64,000 bases of DNA from Streptomyces diacarni (GCF_003323715.1 NZ_QOIN01000033.1:107726-171725); one strand, 5' to 3'; shown: positions 31,399 to 42,682, counted from the stretch's first letter. The notes: generated from the letters alone by a model not told the origin. Program-made: numbers and translations.

Positions 31399-34300
31399 GT
31401 GAGACGAGTCCACGCACGCGCAAGCAGGTCCACGACACGCACACGGCGCGCCCGGGGCATCCGGGGCTCGACGACCGGGAGCGGGGGCGGGAGCGCCCGA
31501 AGACGCCGAGACCGCCTGAGGGCGGCGCTGCCCGCGGCAGCGGCCGTCTCGGCTCTGCTGACGGGCCTGCTGCCCGCCGGGGCGGCACTGGCGGAAACAC
31601 CGCAGACACCCGGAGGTCCGACGCCCCGGAGCGCCGCACTTCCGACCGCCGCCGACAGCACCGACAGCACCGACAGCGCGAGGAGCGCAGACGGCACAGG
31701 CGACTCGTCCGGGCACGGCATCAAGCTGACCCGTACGACCCGCCCCCTCGCTCCCGGCGCCGAGCTCACCTCCTTCTCCCGGTTGGAGCCCGACAAGTGG
31801 CTGCGGGCCGACGCGCTCTCCGTGGACCTGGGCGGCGGCCGGAACGCCGGCGTGGACTACCTGTCCACGGGTAAGGTCTCCGATCGCCGGACCGTCAGCG
31901 AACTCGCGAAGGCACACGATCCGGGCAAGGGCCGCCGGACGGTGGCCGCGATCAACGCCGACTTCTTCGACATCAACGAGACGGGCGCCCCCCTCGGTCC
32001 CGGCATTCGCGACGGCGAGCCGACCCACTCCCCCGCCCCCGGCACAGCGGAGGCGGTCGGCATCGGGCCCGGGGCCGCGGGCCGCATCCTGGACCTGTAC
32101 TTCGCGGGCACCGTCACGCTTCCGGGTGGTAACGCACCGCTCGCCGGCCGGGACGCGGCGAACGTGTCCGAGGACGGTATCGGCCTGTACGACGCACATT
32201 GGGGGGAGGCCGACCGGGCGCTGACGGTCGATCAGGAACCCGAGGTGACAGAGGTGACCGTCGAGGACGGCAGGGTCACCTCCGTCGCACAGAAGCCCGG
32301 AAAGGGTGACATCCCGCAGGGGGTGACCGTCCTCCTCGGCAGGGGCGACGGCGCCGAACGGCTGGCGGCGCTGAGCACGGGCGATCCGGTCACGGTGGAG
32401 TACCACGTGCGTACGGCCGACGGTTCGTCCCTGCCGCGGACGGCGGTGGGCGGACGAGGGCTGCTGGTCGTGGACGGGGAACCACAGGACTGGGAGGGCA
32501 GGCCGAACAACACGGCGGCGCCGCGCACCGCGGTCGGATTCTCCAGGGACGGAAGCACCATGCACGTCCTGACGGTGGACGGCCGCCAACAGGCCTCCGG
32601 CGGCGTGACGCTGACCGAGCTGGCCCGGATGATGAAGAAGTTGGGCGCCTACAACGCCCTCAACCTCGACGGCGGCGGCTCCTCCACGCTGCTGGCCCGG
32701 GAGCCGGGTGCTCACGAGCTTCAACTGGAGAACGCGCCGTCGGACGGGGAGGAGCGCGAGGTGCCCAACGGTCTGGCGTTGACCGCCCCCGCCGGCTCAG
32801 GGCGGCTGGCCGGCTTCCGGGTGGAGACGGCCATCGACCCTGACGAGGCACCGACGGCCGACACCGTGCCGGGCGGTCACCCGGACCGGGTCTTCCCCGG
32901 TCTGACCCGGCGGCTGAGCGCCGCCGGATACGACGAGACGTACGGCCCCGCCACCGGCTCACCCCGGCCCGCCTGGCACGCGTCGCGGCCCGGCGTGGGA
33001 CGGGTCGACGCGCGAGGCGTCTTCCACGCACGCCGGGACGGCAGCACGGCGGTCACCGCGCGGCGGGGCACGGCGAAGGGGTCGACGAAGCTGCGTGTAC
33101 TCGGGGAGCTGGACCGCGTCCGGCCCACCACCGACCGGGTCGGACTGGCCGACAGTCAGGCGACGGCCTCCTTCGGGCTGGTCGGCTACGACGCGGACGG
33201 CAACAGTGCCCCCGTCGAACCCGCCGACGCAGAGCTGTCGTACGACCGTTCGCTCTTCTCGGTCGCCCCGGACGAGGACGCCGCGACCGGTGCGTTCACC
33301 GTGAAGGCACGGGGCGGGCAGGAATCGGCGTCGGGAACCGTGACGGTCACGGTAGGCGGGCACACGACCCGCCTGGCCGTCACCGTGGGACTCCGCGAAC
33401 AGAAAGTCGCCGACTTCGAGGACGCTTCCGCGTGGACGTTCAGCGCGGCCCGCGCGGAGGGCTCCGTGGCTCCCGAACCGTCGGGCAAGGAGGGAGGCGG
33501 ACTGAAGCTGAGCTACGACTTCACCGGGTCGACGGCCACGCGTGCCGCCTACGCCAACCCGCCCACCGACCGCGCGGTACCCGGCCAGCCGCGCGGCTTC
33601 ATCCTGTGGATCAAGGGGGACGGCTCCGGTGCCTGGCCCTCCCTCCACCTCAAGGACGCCGCGGGCACCGACCAGGTGCTGCGCGGCCCGCTGGTGGACT
33701 GGCGGGGCTGGCGTCAGGTCACCTTCGACGTGCCCGAAGGGGTGGCGTACCCCCTGAAGCTGCACCGTTTCTATCTGGCCGAGACCCGGCCGACGGCCCA
33801 GTACAAGAGCGAGGTGGTGCTGGACGAGCTGGTGGCCCGCACCCCGCCGGATGTCGACCTGCCGTCCGCCGCGCGCCCGCACGATCCGTTGATCTCCACC
33901 GCCTCGGATGTGGCCGGGCGGGACTGGCGGTTCGCGGTGATGTCCGACGCCCAGTTCGTGGCACGCGACCCGGACAGTGAGGCGGTGCGGCAGGCCCGGC
34001 GCACGCTGCGGGAGATCCGTGCGGCACGGCCCGACTTCGTCGTCGTCAACGGTGACCTGGTGGACGAGGGGTCGCCGGAGGACCTGCGGTTCGCCCGCAG
34101 GCTGCTGGAGGAGGAGCTGGGCGACGCCGTCGACTGGTACTACGTGCCGGGGAACCACGAGGTGATGGGTGGTTCGATCGACAACTTCGTCGAGGAGTTC
34201 GGCCCGTCACAGCGCACGTTCGACCACAAGGGGACGCGGTTCATCACCCTCGACACCTCCTCGCTGACGGTGCGGGGCGGCGGATACGCGCAGTTCCGCG

Positions 34301-34983
34301 CGGTGCGACGGCAGCTGGACGACGCCGCGCGGGATCGCGGCGTCACCTCGGTCGCCGTCATCGAGCACGTGCCGCCGCGCGACCCGACACCGCAGAAGGC
34401 CAGTCGGCTCACCGACCGGATGGAGGCCGATCTGCTGGAGGACTGGCTCGCCGACTTCCGTGCCCGCTCGGGCAAGGGTGCGGTACTGGTGGCGGGACAC
34501 GTCGGAGCGTTCGACGCCTCCCGGGTGGACGGTGTGCCCTATCTCGTGAACGGAAACGCCGGCAAGGCGCCCGCGTCCGCGCCGGACGCGGGCGGGTTCA
34601 CCGGCTGGTCGCTGCTGGGTGTCGACAGGGGGCGTCCCGGGCGGGACGGCGACTGGATCGCGGCCCAGACCCGCGCCCACGTGGACGGGCTGACGCTCGA
34701 GGCACCGGCACGGCTCGCGGTGGGCGGCGAGGCGACGGCGACGGCCACCGTCGAACAGGGCAGCGGACCGGTCACCCGCCGGGTCCCCGTCGGCTGGCCG
34801 GTGAGCGCGGACTGGCCGGGGTCGCCGGGACTGTGCGTGCAGGGGCACGTGCCCCGGGGGCGCTGTGTGGCCTCCTACGACCCCCGCAGCGGCGCCCTGA
34901 CCGGGAAGAGGCCCGGCACGGTCACTCTTTCGGTGCTCGTGAACGGGGAGCGCGCCGCGCAGAGGGTGACGGTCACCCGCTGA
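31399..34983 (+). CDS. Secreted phosphodiester glycosidase - metallophosphoesterase fusion
   Basis: Protein of about 1194 residues with an Arg-rich N terminus and a hydrophobic segment ending ALAE near residue 65, a signal peptide. Residues about 100-460 are a phosphodiester glycosidase (NAGPA/DUF2233-like) domain with NADFFDINETG near 185 and LNLDGGGSSTLL near 423. Then come bacterial Ig-like and beta-sandwich regions (about 480-830). Residues about 840-1050 form a calcineurin-like phosphoesterase: MSDAQF, NGDLVD, GNHE, an EHVPPRD and AGHVG. The first metal motif has DAQ rather than the usual DxH. GTG 31399 follows GGGGGA. A cell-wall or extracellular phosphodiester substrate is likely but unproven. 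Confidence 0.85.
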   Translation: MRRVHARASRSTTRTRRARGIRGSTTGSGGGSARRRRDRLRAALPAAAAVSALLTGLLPAGAALAETPQTPGGPTPRSAALPTAADSTDSTDSARSADGTGDSSGHGIKLTRTTRPLAPGAELTSFSRLEPDKWLRADALSVDLGGGRNAGVDYLSTGKVSDRRTVSELAKAHDPGKGRRTVAAINADFFDINETGAPLGPGIRDGEPTHSPAPGTAEAVGIGPGAAGRILDLYFAGTVTLPGGNAPLAGRDAANVSEDGIGLYDAHWGEADRALTVDQEPEVTEVTVEDGRVTSVAQKPGKGDIPQGVTVLLGRGDGAERLAALSTGDPVTVEYHVRTADGSSLPRTAVGGRGLLVVDGEPQDWEGRPNNTAAPRTAVGFSRDGSTMHVLTVDGRQQASGGVTLTELARMMKKLGAYNALNLDGGGSSTLLAREPGAHELQLENAPSDGEEREVPNGLALTAPAGSGRLAGFRVETAIDPDEAPTADTVPGGHPDRVFPGLTRRLSAAGYDETYGPATGSPRPAWHASRPGVGRVDARGVFHARRDGSTAVTARRGTAKGSTKLRVLGELDRVRPTTDRVGLADSQATASFGLVGYDADGNSAPVEPADAELSYDRSLFSVAPDEDAATGAFTVKARGGQESASGTVTVTVGGHTTRLAVTVGLREQKVADFEDASAWTFSAARAEGSVAPEPSGKEGGGLKLSYDFTGSTATRAAYANPPTDRAVPGQPRGFILWIKGDGSGAWPSLHLKDAAGTDQVLRGPLVDWRGWRQVTFDVPEGVAYPLKLHRFYLAETRPTAQYKSEVVLDELVARTPPDVDLPSAARPHDPLISTASDVAGRDWRFAVMSDAQFVARDPDSEAVRQARRTLREIRAARPDFVVVNGDLVDEGSPEDLRFARRLLEEELGDAVDWYYVPGNHEVMGGSIDNFVEEFGPSQRTFDHKGTRFITLDTSSLTVRGGGYAQFRAVRRQLDDAARDRGVTSVAVIEHVPPRDPTPQKASRLTDRMEADLLEDWLADFRARSGKGAVLVAGHVGAFDASRVDGVPYLVNGNAGKAPASAPDAGGFTGWSLLGVDRGRPGRDGDWIAAQTRAHVDGLTLEAPARLAVGGEATATATVEQGSGPVTRRVPVGWPVSADWPGSPGLCVQGHVPRGRCVASYDPRSGALTGKRPGTVTLSVLVNGERAAQRVTVTR

Positions 34984-35028
34984 GCGACCACCGGACCGCC
35001 GTGCGCCGCTCACCGAACCGCTGAACAA

Positions 35029-35077
35029 CTCCCGGCCCCGCCCCCTACCGGAAGGAGTGACGGGGCGGAGCCGGGAG
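35029..35077. terminator. Bidirectional terminator between convergent genes
   Basis: 16-bp stem with a single mismatch (35029-35044 with 35062-35077), 17-base interior. It lies between the secreted phosphodiesterase and terC stops. Confidence 0.75.
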
Positions 35078-35085
35078 GTCGGTTG

Positions 35086-36132
35086 TCAGGAGTCGACGTC
35101 GGCCCTGTGCTCGGCGTCGGCGTCCTGCCCCTTCCTGGTGGAGCGAGCGCCGTCCCCCTCGGCGGCGTCCTCGACCTGCGCCTGCTTCTTGGAGGCCATC
35201 AGTGACGTGATGGTGGTGACGATCAGCACGGCGCAGATGACGCCCAGGGAAACCGGAATGCTGATCTCCGGGACGTGCACCCCGGTCTCGTGAAGGGCGT
35301 GCAGCACCAGCTTGACGCCGATGAAGCCGAGAATCACCGAGAGCCCGTATGAGAGGTGGACCAGCTTCTTCAGCAGCCCCCCGATGAGGAAGTACAGCTG
35401 GCGCAGCCCCATCAGGGCGAACGCGTTGGCGGTGAAGACGATGTACGGGTCCTGGGTGAGACCGAAGATCGCCGGGATGGAGTCCAGCGCGAAGAGCACG
35501 TCCGTCGTGCCGATCGCGAGCATCACGATCAGCATCGGCGTCATCAGCCGCTTGCCGTTCTCGACGATCGTCAGCTTGGTGCCGTGGTACTTGTCCGTGG
35601 AGGGGAAACGGCGCTCGACGGCCTTGAGCAGCCGGTTCTCCTCGAACTCCTCGTCCTCCTCGTCCTCCTCGTCGGAGCGGGCCTCCTGGATGAGCTTCCA
35701 GGCCGTCCAGATGAGGAACGCGCCGAAGATGAAGAAGACCCAGGAGAAGGTCGAGATGATGGCCGCACCGGCCGCGATGAAGATGCCGCGCAGCACCAGC
35801 GCGATCAGGACACCCACCATCAGCACCCGCTGTTGGTAGATCGTCGGCACCGCGAACTTCGCCATGATCAGGACGAAGACGAAGAGGTTGTCGACGCTGA
35901 GGGACTTCTCCGTGATGAAACCGGCGAAGAACTCTCCCGAGGCCTCGCCTCCCCCGAGCAGGGCGACGCCGAGTCCGAAGAGCCCGGCGAGGACGATCCA
36001 GACCGTGGTCCAGATCCCGGCTTCCTTGAGGGAGACCTCGTGCGGCTTGCGGCCGCCTATGAAGAAGTCGACGGCGATGAGGGCGCACAGACCCACGATG
36101 GTCAGCACCCAAGTGGTCATGGATACGTCCAT
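35086..36132 (-). CDS. TerC-family integral membrane protein
   Basis: 348-residue membrane protein of the TerC family, related to Alx/MeeF-type manganese exporters and to tellurium-resistance TerC. It has about 8 hydrophobic helices with the acidic intramembrane motifs typical of the family: IAVDFFIGGR, KSLSVDNLFVFVLIM and TTDVLFALDSIPAIFGL. A Glu/Asp-rich cytoplasmic loop (SDEEDEEDEEFEE) sits mid-protein. ATG 36132 lies 7 bases after GGAGG. The leader looks like a yybP-ykoY riboswitch with a hairpin hiding this ribosome site, so Mn2+-induced translation is predicted. Convergent with the upstream secreted enzyme; the TerD-type genes follow the same strand. Confidence 0.92.
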   Translation of the reverse strand: MDVSMTTWVLTIVGLCALIAVDFFIGGRKPHEVSLKEAGIWTTVWIVLAGLFGLGVALLGGGEASGEFFAGFITEKSLSVDNLFVFVLIMAKFAVPTIYQQRVLMVGVLIALVLRGIFIAAGAAIISTFSWVFFIFGAFLIWTAWKLIQEARSDEEDEEDEEFEENRLLKAVERRFPSTDKYHGTKLTIVENGKRLMTPMLIVMLAIGTTDVLFALDSIPAIFGLTQDPYIVFTANAFALMGLRQLYFLIGGLLKKLVHLSYGLSVILGFIGVKLVLHALHETGVHVPEISIPVSLGVICAVLIVTTITSLMASKKQAQVEDAAEGDGARSTRKGQDADAEHRADVDS

Positions 36133-36138
36133 GAAATT

Positions 36139-36282
36139 CCTCCGGCTTGCATTCGAGCATGGGCCGGAGGTCTCTTCCACCCGGGACCGCGCCCACAGCG
36201 ACCGGGCCAGCGCCCCGGGACCGTCCCTGACCGGCCCGTACTGACGGGGTCGCCGCGTGGCTGGGAATACTCCCCTCCGTTG
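36139..36282 (-). promoter_or_regulatory. yybP-ykoY (Mn2+) riboswitch candidate with RBS-masking hairpin
   Basis: Read on the minus strand, the leader has GGGGAGTA (36268-36275), CCCGTCA (36242-36248) and GAGACC (36169-36174) in that order, conserved parts of the yybP-ykoY family as I recall it. GAGACC runs directly into CCTCCGGC (36163-36170 on the plus strand as its complement), which pairs perfectly over 8 bp with GCCGGAGG (36139-36146) containing the terC ribosome site. Ligand binding could therefore free the site. TerC-family genes are known targets of this riboswitch class. Confidence 0.75.
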
Positions 36283-36288
36283 CAAGAA

Positions 36289-36317
36289 AGAGTAAAGCAA
36301 TCCCATGAAAAGGTAAA
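36289..36317 (-). promoter_or_regulatory. Promoter of the terC leader
   Basis: -35 TTTACC (36312-36317) and -10 TACTCT (36289-36294) with exactly 17 bases between, putting the transcript start near 36282, just ahead of the riboswitch. Region 36318-36393 shows only GC-rich sequence. Confidence 0.55.
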
Positions 36318-36393
36318 GCCCCGGGTGGTGGGGGCCCGCCCGGGCCGCCGGCGAAGCGGTCCGGAGACCGGAAGGAACACGAGCGGAGGGTGC

Positions 36394-38421
36394 TCAGGCC
36401 TCCGTGGACCCGCGGGCCGCCACGACGCGGCGCAGCACCTGCGCAAGGACCTGGCTGCCGCTCGGCACCACCGGCGGCTCGTACGTCCACGCGTGGCCCA
36501 CCCACGGGTCGGCGAGGTGGTCGTCCGGCACCGGGGTCAGCCGCAGCAGCGACCGCCACAGCGGATCGAGTACGGGGCCGTAACCGCGCGCCTCGTCCCG
36601 GTCGGCGACCATCATCAGGCCCACGCCGACCGAGGGACCCTCGTCCGCGAGGTAGCGCAGCTGGTTGACGGCGCGGTCGTCGAAGCCGTGCGGGAAGTCG
36701 TGGACGATCAGCAGTTGGTCCGCCAGGTCCAGATCCGGCGGAAGCGCGTCGGTGGCCTTGCTGCGTACAGCCATCTGCACCAGATCCACCCGCTGGGTCA
36801 GGCGCTCCAGCGTGCGCGCCACTCCGGAGGCGCCCGCGGCCGGCGGATTGCGCAGCGCGCCCGATTCGACCAACGGGAGCAGCGCGGTGGCCGCCGCACC
36901 CGCCGGGTCGATGACGTGGAGCGTCAGCTGGTCGACCGGGTGGACGGCGACGAAGTGGGCCGCCAGCACCGTGGCCGTCTGCGCCGCCAGGCGCCGCAGC
37001 TCGTCCTGGTCCGCCGACCCCGCCTCGCTCCCGCGCGGCCGCCCGCTGTCGATCCACAGCCCGCGCTCCAGCGGCAGCCGCACCAGCAGCGGGATGCGCA
37101 GCCCGCCGCTCTCGGCCAGGCTCAGATCCCCCACGCGCAGGGACATCGGCCGCTCGGCCGGCGGCTCGTACGCCTGCCAGACCGGGTTGTCCCAGCGGGC
37201 CAGCGCGGGCGGCAGCGCGGGCTCGACCACCTCGGCCTCCGCCTCCAGCTGGGAAACGTCCCGCTCCAGCACGGTGCGGGCCTGCTCGACGAGTGCGCCG
37301 TGCTTGGCACGCGCCTCGGCGCGGGCCGCGTCGGCAACGGGGCTGACGCGGGCGCGGGGATCGCCGAGCACCCCTTCGAGCTCGCGCTCCATCCGGGTGT
37401 CGGCGAAGTCGACGGCGGAGCGGTAGGCCGCGACCGTGCGGGCCAGGTCCTCGAACATGCCCCACACCTGGTTGTGGAGGCGCTCCTCCATCGACCATCC
37501 GGGCGCGTCACCCGCGACGGGCCCCGCGTCCTGTCCTGGCCCGCCCTGCGGAGCCGCGATGGGCTGCGGCCCCGCGGTCGGGACCGGCGGTTGCGGGGAC
37601 GGCTGCCGCCCGGCGGGTGGTGTGGCGGCCGCGCGCCGGGGATGCCGGTAGTCGATGGGGCCGCCGCCCGCCACCGGGGCCCCGTCCCGGGTACCTCCGC
37701 CCGCTACGGGCGCCCCGCCCCGGGCAGGCTCCGACGGCTGGTCCGCGGAGGCGGCGGGCTGCTCGCCGCGGGGGCGGCCCGTGCTCGCGGCGCCTACGGC
37801 GCCGGCGCTCTCGGTGCCCACGGCCTCGGGGCGACGGGCAGGCTGCTGCGGCGGCGCCACGGAGCGGGCCATTCCGGCGGCCACGGCCTCGTCGATGGTG
37901 TCGGCGAGGCCTCGCGCGTCGGACAAGCCCTGGTCGGCGAGCATCGCGGCGAGACCTTCCGCGTATCCCTGACCGACCGCCCGCACCTTCCACGTGCCTG
38001 CCCGTGGATACAGCTCCAGAGCGACCACGGCCGATTCGGCGGACAGCCCCGTCACCTCGTATCCGGCGATCTCCTGGCCGTCCAGGCCCGTCACCGCGAA
38101 GCAGGGGGCGGCCAGCCCGGCGAACCGGCCCGGCCCGCCCGTACGGGCCGGCAGGGCCAGCATGATGTTGACCCGGTGGACGTCCTCGGGAACGGCCGCC
38201 AGGTCGACGGCGAGCCGGTGGACGGCCGCGGCCTGCCGGGAGACCTCGACGCCCGGCAGGTGCGGCTCGGCCGGATGGGCGATCCACCCGGCGTCGCGCA
38301 TCCGGCCGTGCTCGTCGTTGAACGTCGCCCCGGCGATGACGGGCGTGTCCGCCGTCACCCGGATCTCCACCCGGCTCCCGGGCAGGGGATGGTTCTGCCC
38401 CCGGACCAGCTCCGCCGTCAT
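36394..38421 (-). CDS. TerD domain fused to an FtsK/SpoIIIE-like domain
   Basis: 675 residues. The N-terminal ~190 residues are a TerD/CABP-like fold (NDEHGRMRDAGWIAHP, VHRVNIMLALPA, LELYPRAGTWKVRAVGQGY). A Pro/Gly/Ala linker (about 195-320) follows, then a helical segment and a C-terminal region whose order of strands (LVRLPLERGLWIDSGR, LTLHVIDPAG, LLIVHDFPHGFDD, SVGVGLMMVADRDEA) resembles FtsK/SpoIIIE P-loop domains. I see no GxxxxGK[ST] Walker A, so ATPase activity is doubtful. terD lies 54 bases upstream on the same strand, and terC follows downstream. Likely part of a stress-sensing membrane-associated Ter complex; the function is inferred. Confidence 0.8.
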   Translation of the reverse strand: MTAELVRGQNHPLPGSRVEIRVTADTPVIAGATFNDEHGRMRDAGWIAHPAEPHLPGVEVSRQAAAVHRLAVDLAAVPEDVHRVNIMLALPARTGGPGRFAGLAAPCFAVTGLDGQEIAGYEVTGLSAESAVVALELYPRAGTWKVRAVGQGYAEGLAAMLADQGLSDARGLADTIDEAVAAGMARSVAPPQQPARRPEAVGTESAGAVGAASTGRPRGEQPAASADQPSEPARGGAPVAGGGTRDGAPVAGGGPIDYRHPRRAAATPPAGRQPSPQPPVPTAGPQPIAAPQGGPGQDAGPVAGDAPGWSMEERLHNQVWGMFEDLARTVAAYRSAVDFADTRMERELEGVLGDPRARVSPVADAARAEARAKHGALVEQARTVLERDVSQLEAEAEVVEPALPPALARWDNPVWQAYEPPAERPMSLRVGDLSLAESGGLRIPLLVRLPLERGLWIDSGRPRGSEAGSADQDELRRLAAQTATVLAAHFVAVHPVDQLTLHVIDPAGAAATALLPLVESGALRNPPAAGASGVARTLERLTQRVDLVQMAVRSKATDALPPDLDLADQLLIVHDFPHGFDDRAVNQLRYLADEGPSVGVGLMMVADRDEARGYGPVLDPLWRSLLRLTPVPDDHLADPWVGHAWTYEPPVVPSGSQVLAQVLRRVVAARGSTEA

Positions 38422-38475
38422 CCTCGCGCTCTCCCCCAGTGGTTCATCACACCCGCGACAGGACCGAGCCCGCGC

Positions 38476-39054
38476 TCACAGCTTCGGCAGGATCGCCGGC
38501 ATCAGGTCCTGGAACGTGCGGCCGTTGGCCGGGTCGCCGAGGGCGGTCATCTGCCAGCCGTCGCCCTGGCGGTGCACCTTCGCCATGATCTGCGCCGTGT
38601 ACTGGCCACCGCCGGTGAGCGTGTAGCGGGCCATCTCCTGGCCGGTGGTCTCGTCGATGAGACGGCAGAACGCGTTCTCCACCTCGGCGAAGGTCTGGCC
38701 CGTGAAGGAGTTGACCGTGAAGACGATCTGATCGATGTGGACCGGGACGCGCTGGAGATCGACCATGATCGCCTCGTCGTCGCCGCCCTGGCCCGCGCCG
38801 CCCACCAGGTTGTCACCGGTGTGCTTGACCGAGCCGTCGTCGCTGACCAGATGACGGAAGAAGACCACGTCGACGGGCTGCTTGTCGGCGAACAGCACCG
38901 CCGAGGCGTCGAGGTCGATCTCCTTGGTGCGCTTGCCGAACAGCCCCCGGCGCTGCGCCGCCTGCCAGCCCAGCCCCATGCGCACCGCGGTGAGCGTGCC
39001 CCCGTCGCTCTTCTGCAGGCTGATCGCCTGGCCCTTGGACAAGTTGACCGTCAC
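38476..39054 (-). CDS. terD: TerD-family protein
   Basis: 192-residue TerD-domain (CABP/calcium-binding type) protein of the tellurium-resistance/stress family. Typical stretches are VNLSKGQAISLQKSDGG, MGLGWQ, EIDLDASAVLFADKQ, GDDEAIMVDLQRVP, IDQIVFTVNSFTGQTFAEV and LTGGGQYTAQIMAKVHRQG, with acidic clusters that bind Ca2+ in characterised relatives. GTG 39054 follows AGGGGAC by about 9 bases. It probably heads a unit with the TerD/FtsK-like fusion (54-base gap). Streptomyces genomes hold many TerD paralogues, so the symbol is a family name rather than proof of tellurite resistance. Confidence 0.9.
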   Translation of the reverse strand: MTVNLSKGQAISLQKSDGGTLTAVRMGLGWQAAQRRGLFGKRTKEIDLDASAVLFADKQPVDVVFFRHLVSDDGSVKHTGDNLVGGAGQGGDDEAIMVDLQRVPVHIDQIVFTVNSFTGQTFAEVENAFCRLIDETTGQEMARYTLTGGGQYTAQIMAKVHRQGDGWQMTALGDPANGRTFQDLMPAILPKL

Positions 39055-39227
39055 GTGCGTCCCCTCTCTGACCTGTGAACAGGGGCCGCCGCACGAGCGA
39101 CGGCCACCAGGCACAGAACCCTACGCAAGAGCACTGACAGGCCGGGTGGCCGCCCGCTTCTTGTGTCGGTCTTGCAACACTCGGCGGGTGCCCCGCGGGT
39201 CGCCGGAGGAGCAGCGGGACACGCGCG

Positions 39228-41351
<2,124 letters not shown>

Positions 41352-41556
41352 GCTCACCACCGTACGACTCGGCGCTGACACCCGCCCCGGGCTCGCAAAC
41401 TACCCCCCACTGGCAGATAGCTGCCAATTTCTTTCATTGCAGGTCACAGACTTGGACACTGCTCGTTCAGCTCTACGCCACTTTGTCCCCGCTTGTTTGT
41501 ATTGCGCATCGGGAACTGTTTCCGCAGTCCGTGCAGGCACAAGCGAGGAGTCCCGC
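41352..41556. other. uvrB/glpQ divergent intergenic region
   Basis: About 205 bases, AT-rich for this genome. It contains a short TGGCAG/CTGCCA inverted repeat (about 41411-41426). A single GTTCA near 41465 recalls the PHO-box half-site, but a second aligned 11-base repeat is not evident. Confidence 0.4.
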
Positions 41557-42543
41557 ATGTCGATACGCCCGCTGACCGCTGCCGCCACAGGCGCGCTGCT
41601 GGGTATGAGCGCGCTCTTCCTCACCGCCGCTCCGGCCGCCACGGCCTCCGAGCGGTCGGCGAGACAGACGCCGGAGCCTGTCGTAGACTCCGCCGCCTCG
41701 CCGCAGTCCGACGCTCCCTCGCCGACGGCGGAGAGCAGAAAACCCCCTCACGCACCGCTGACGGTGGCGCACAGAGGAGCATCCGGTGACGCGCCGGAGA
41801 ACACTCTGGCCGCCGTCGACAAGGCGCACGAGATGGGCATCGACTGGGTCGAGAACGACGTGCAGCGCACCAAGGACGGAAAGCTGGTCGTCATCCACGA
41901 CACCACGCTCTCCCGCACCACAGACGTCGAGGACCGCTTCCCGGACCGCAGCCCCTGGAACGTCACCGACTTCACCCTCAAGGAGATCAAGACGCTCGAC
42001 GCGGGCAGCTGGTTCGGCAGCGAGTTCAAAGGCGAGCGCATCCCGACCCTGGCGGAGTACCTGGACCGCATCACCCGCAACGGACAGGACCTCCTGCTGG
42101 AGCTGAAGTCGCCCGAGCTCTACCCCGACATCGAGCGGCAGACCCTCGGCGAGCTGCGGACCGAGGGGTGGCTGGACCGCAAGCACACCAAGAGCAAGCT
42201 CATCATCCAGAGCTTCGACAAGAACGCGATCACCAAGGTGCACCAGCAGAACCCGGCGGTGAAGACAGGCTTCCTGGGCACGCCCAAGACGAACGAACTG
42301 AAGGACTACGCGAAGTTCGCCGACCAGATCAACCCCACCTCGGCGGACGCCACCAAGAAGTACGTGGACGCCGTCCACGCGCTCAAGGGCCCGCACCACA
42401 AGCGGCTGGAGGTGTTCACCTGGACCGTGAACGACGCCGAGACCGCCCGCAAGGTCGCCGACGCCGGGGTGGACGGCATCATCTCCAACAAGCCCGACGT
42501 GGTCAGCGACGCCGTGGCGAAGGCCGCCACCCCCACGAGCTGA
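41557..42543 (+). CDS. glpQ: Secreted glycerophosphodiester phosphodiesterase
   Basis: 328-residue exported GDPD-family enzyme that releases glycerol 3-phosphate from glycerophosphodiesters, or from teichoic acid. A Sec signal peptide (about 1-30, ending ATASE) and a Pro/Ser linker precede the TIM-barrel domain. Catalytic residues are visible: H72-R73 in AHRGASGDAPENT, E99 and D101 in VENDVQ, and H114-D115 in VVIHDTTLSR. ATG 41557 follows GAGGAG. The syntenic S. coelicolor gene (glpQ2) is, as I recall, controlled by PhoP; a convincing PHO box was not found here. A 16-bp hairpin follows. Confidence 0.92.
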   Translation: MSIRPLTAAATGALLGMSALFLTAAPAATASERSARQTPEPVVDSAASPQSDAPSPTAESRKPPHAPLTVAHRGASGDAPENTLAAVDKAHEMGIDWVENDVQRTKDGKLVVIHDTTLSRTTDVEDRFPDRSPWNVTDFTLKEIKTLDAGSWFGSEFKGERIPTLAEYLDRITRNGQDLLLELKSPELYPDIERQTLGELRTEGWLDRKHTKSKLIIQSFDKNAITKVHQQNPAVKTGFLGTPKTNELKDYAKFADQINPTSADATKKYVDAVHALKGPHHKRLEVFTWTVNDAETARKVADAGVDGIISNKPDVVSDAVAKAATPTS

Positions 42544-42562
42544 GCCACCGTCGGTGAGACGC

Positions 42563-42599
42563 CCGCCGGCCGGGTCGGCCGGGCCGACCCGGCCGGCGG
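42563..42599 (+). terminator. Terminator after glpQ
   Basis: Perfect 16-bp GC stem (42563-42578 with 42584-42599), 5-base loop, 20 bases past the stop. Confidence 0.85.
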
Positions 42600-42682
42600 C
42601 GGGCCCCGCCGTCCGCGGGCCCGTCGCCCGTGGCTCCGTGGGCCCCGGAGACCTGTCGGCGGGGGTTGTCAGTGGGCGGCTC

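Noticed and set aside
35356..39078. 1240-codon plus-strand frame over the ter genes
   Set aside because: Antisense to terC, the TerD fusion and terD, including through the riboswitch; a GC artefact.
41440..41500. PHO box before glpQ
   Set aside because: Only one GTTCA half-site; no second 11-base repeat could be aligned.
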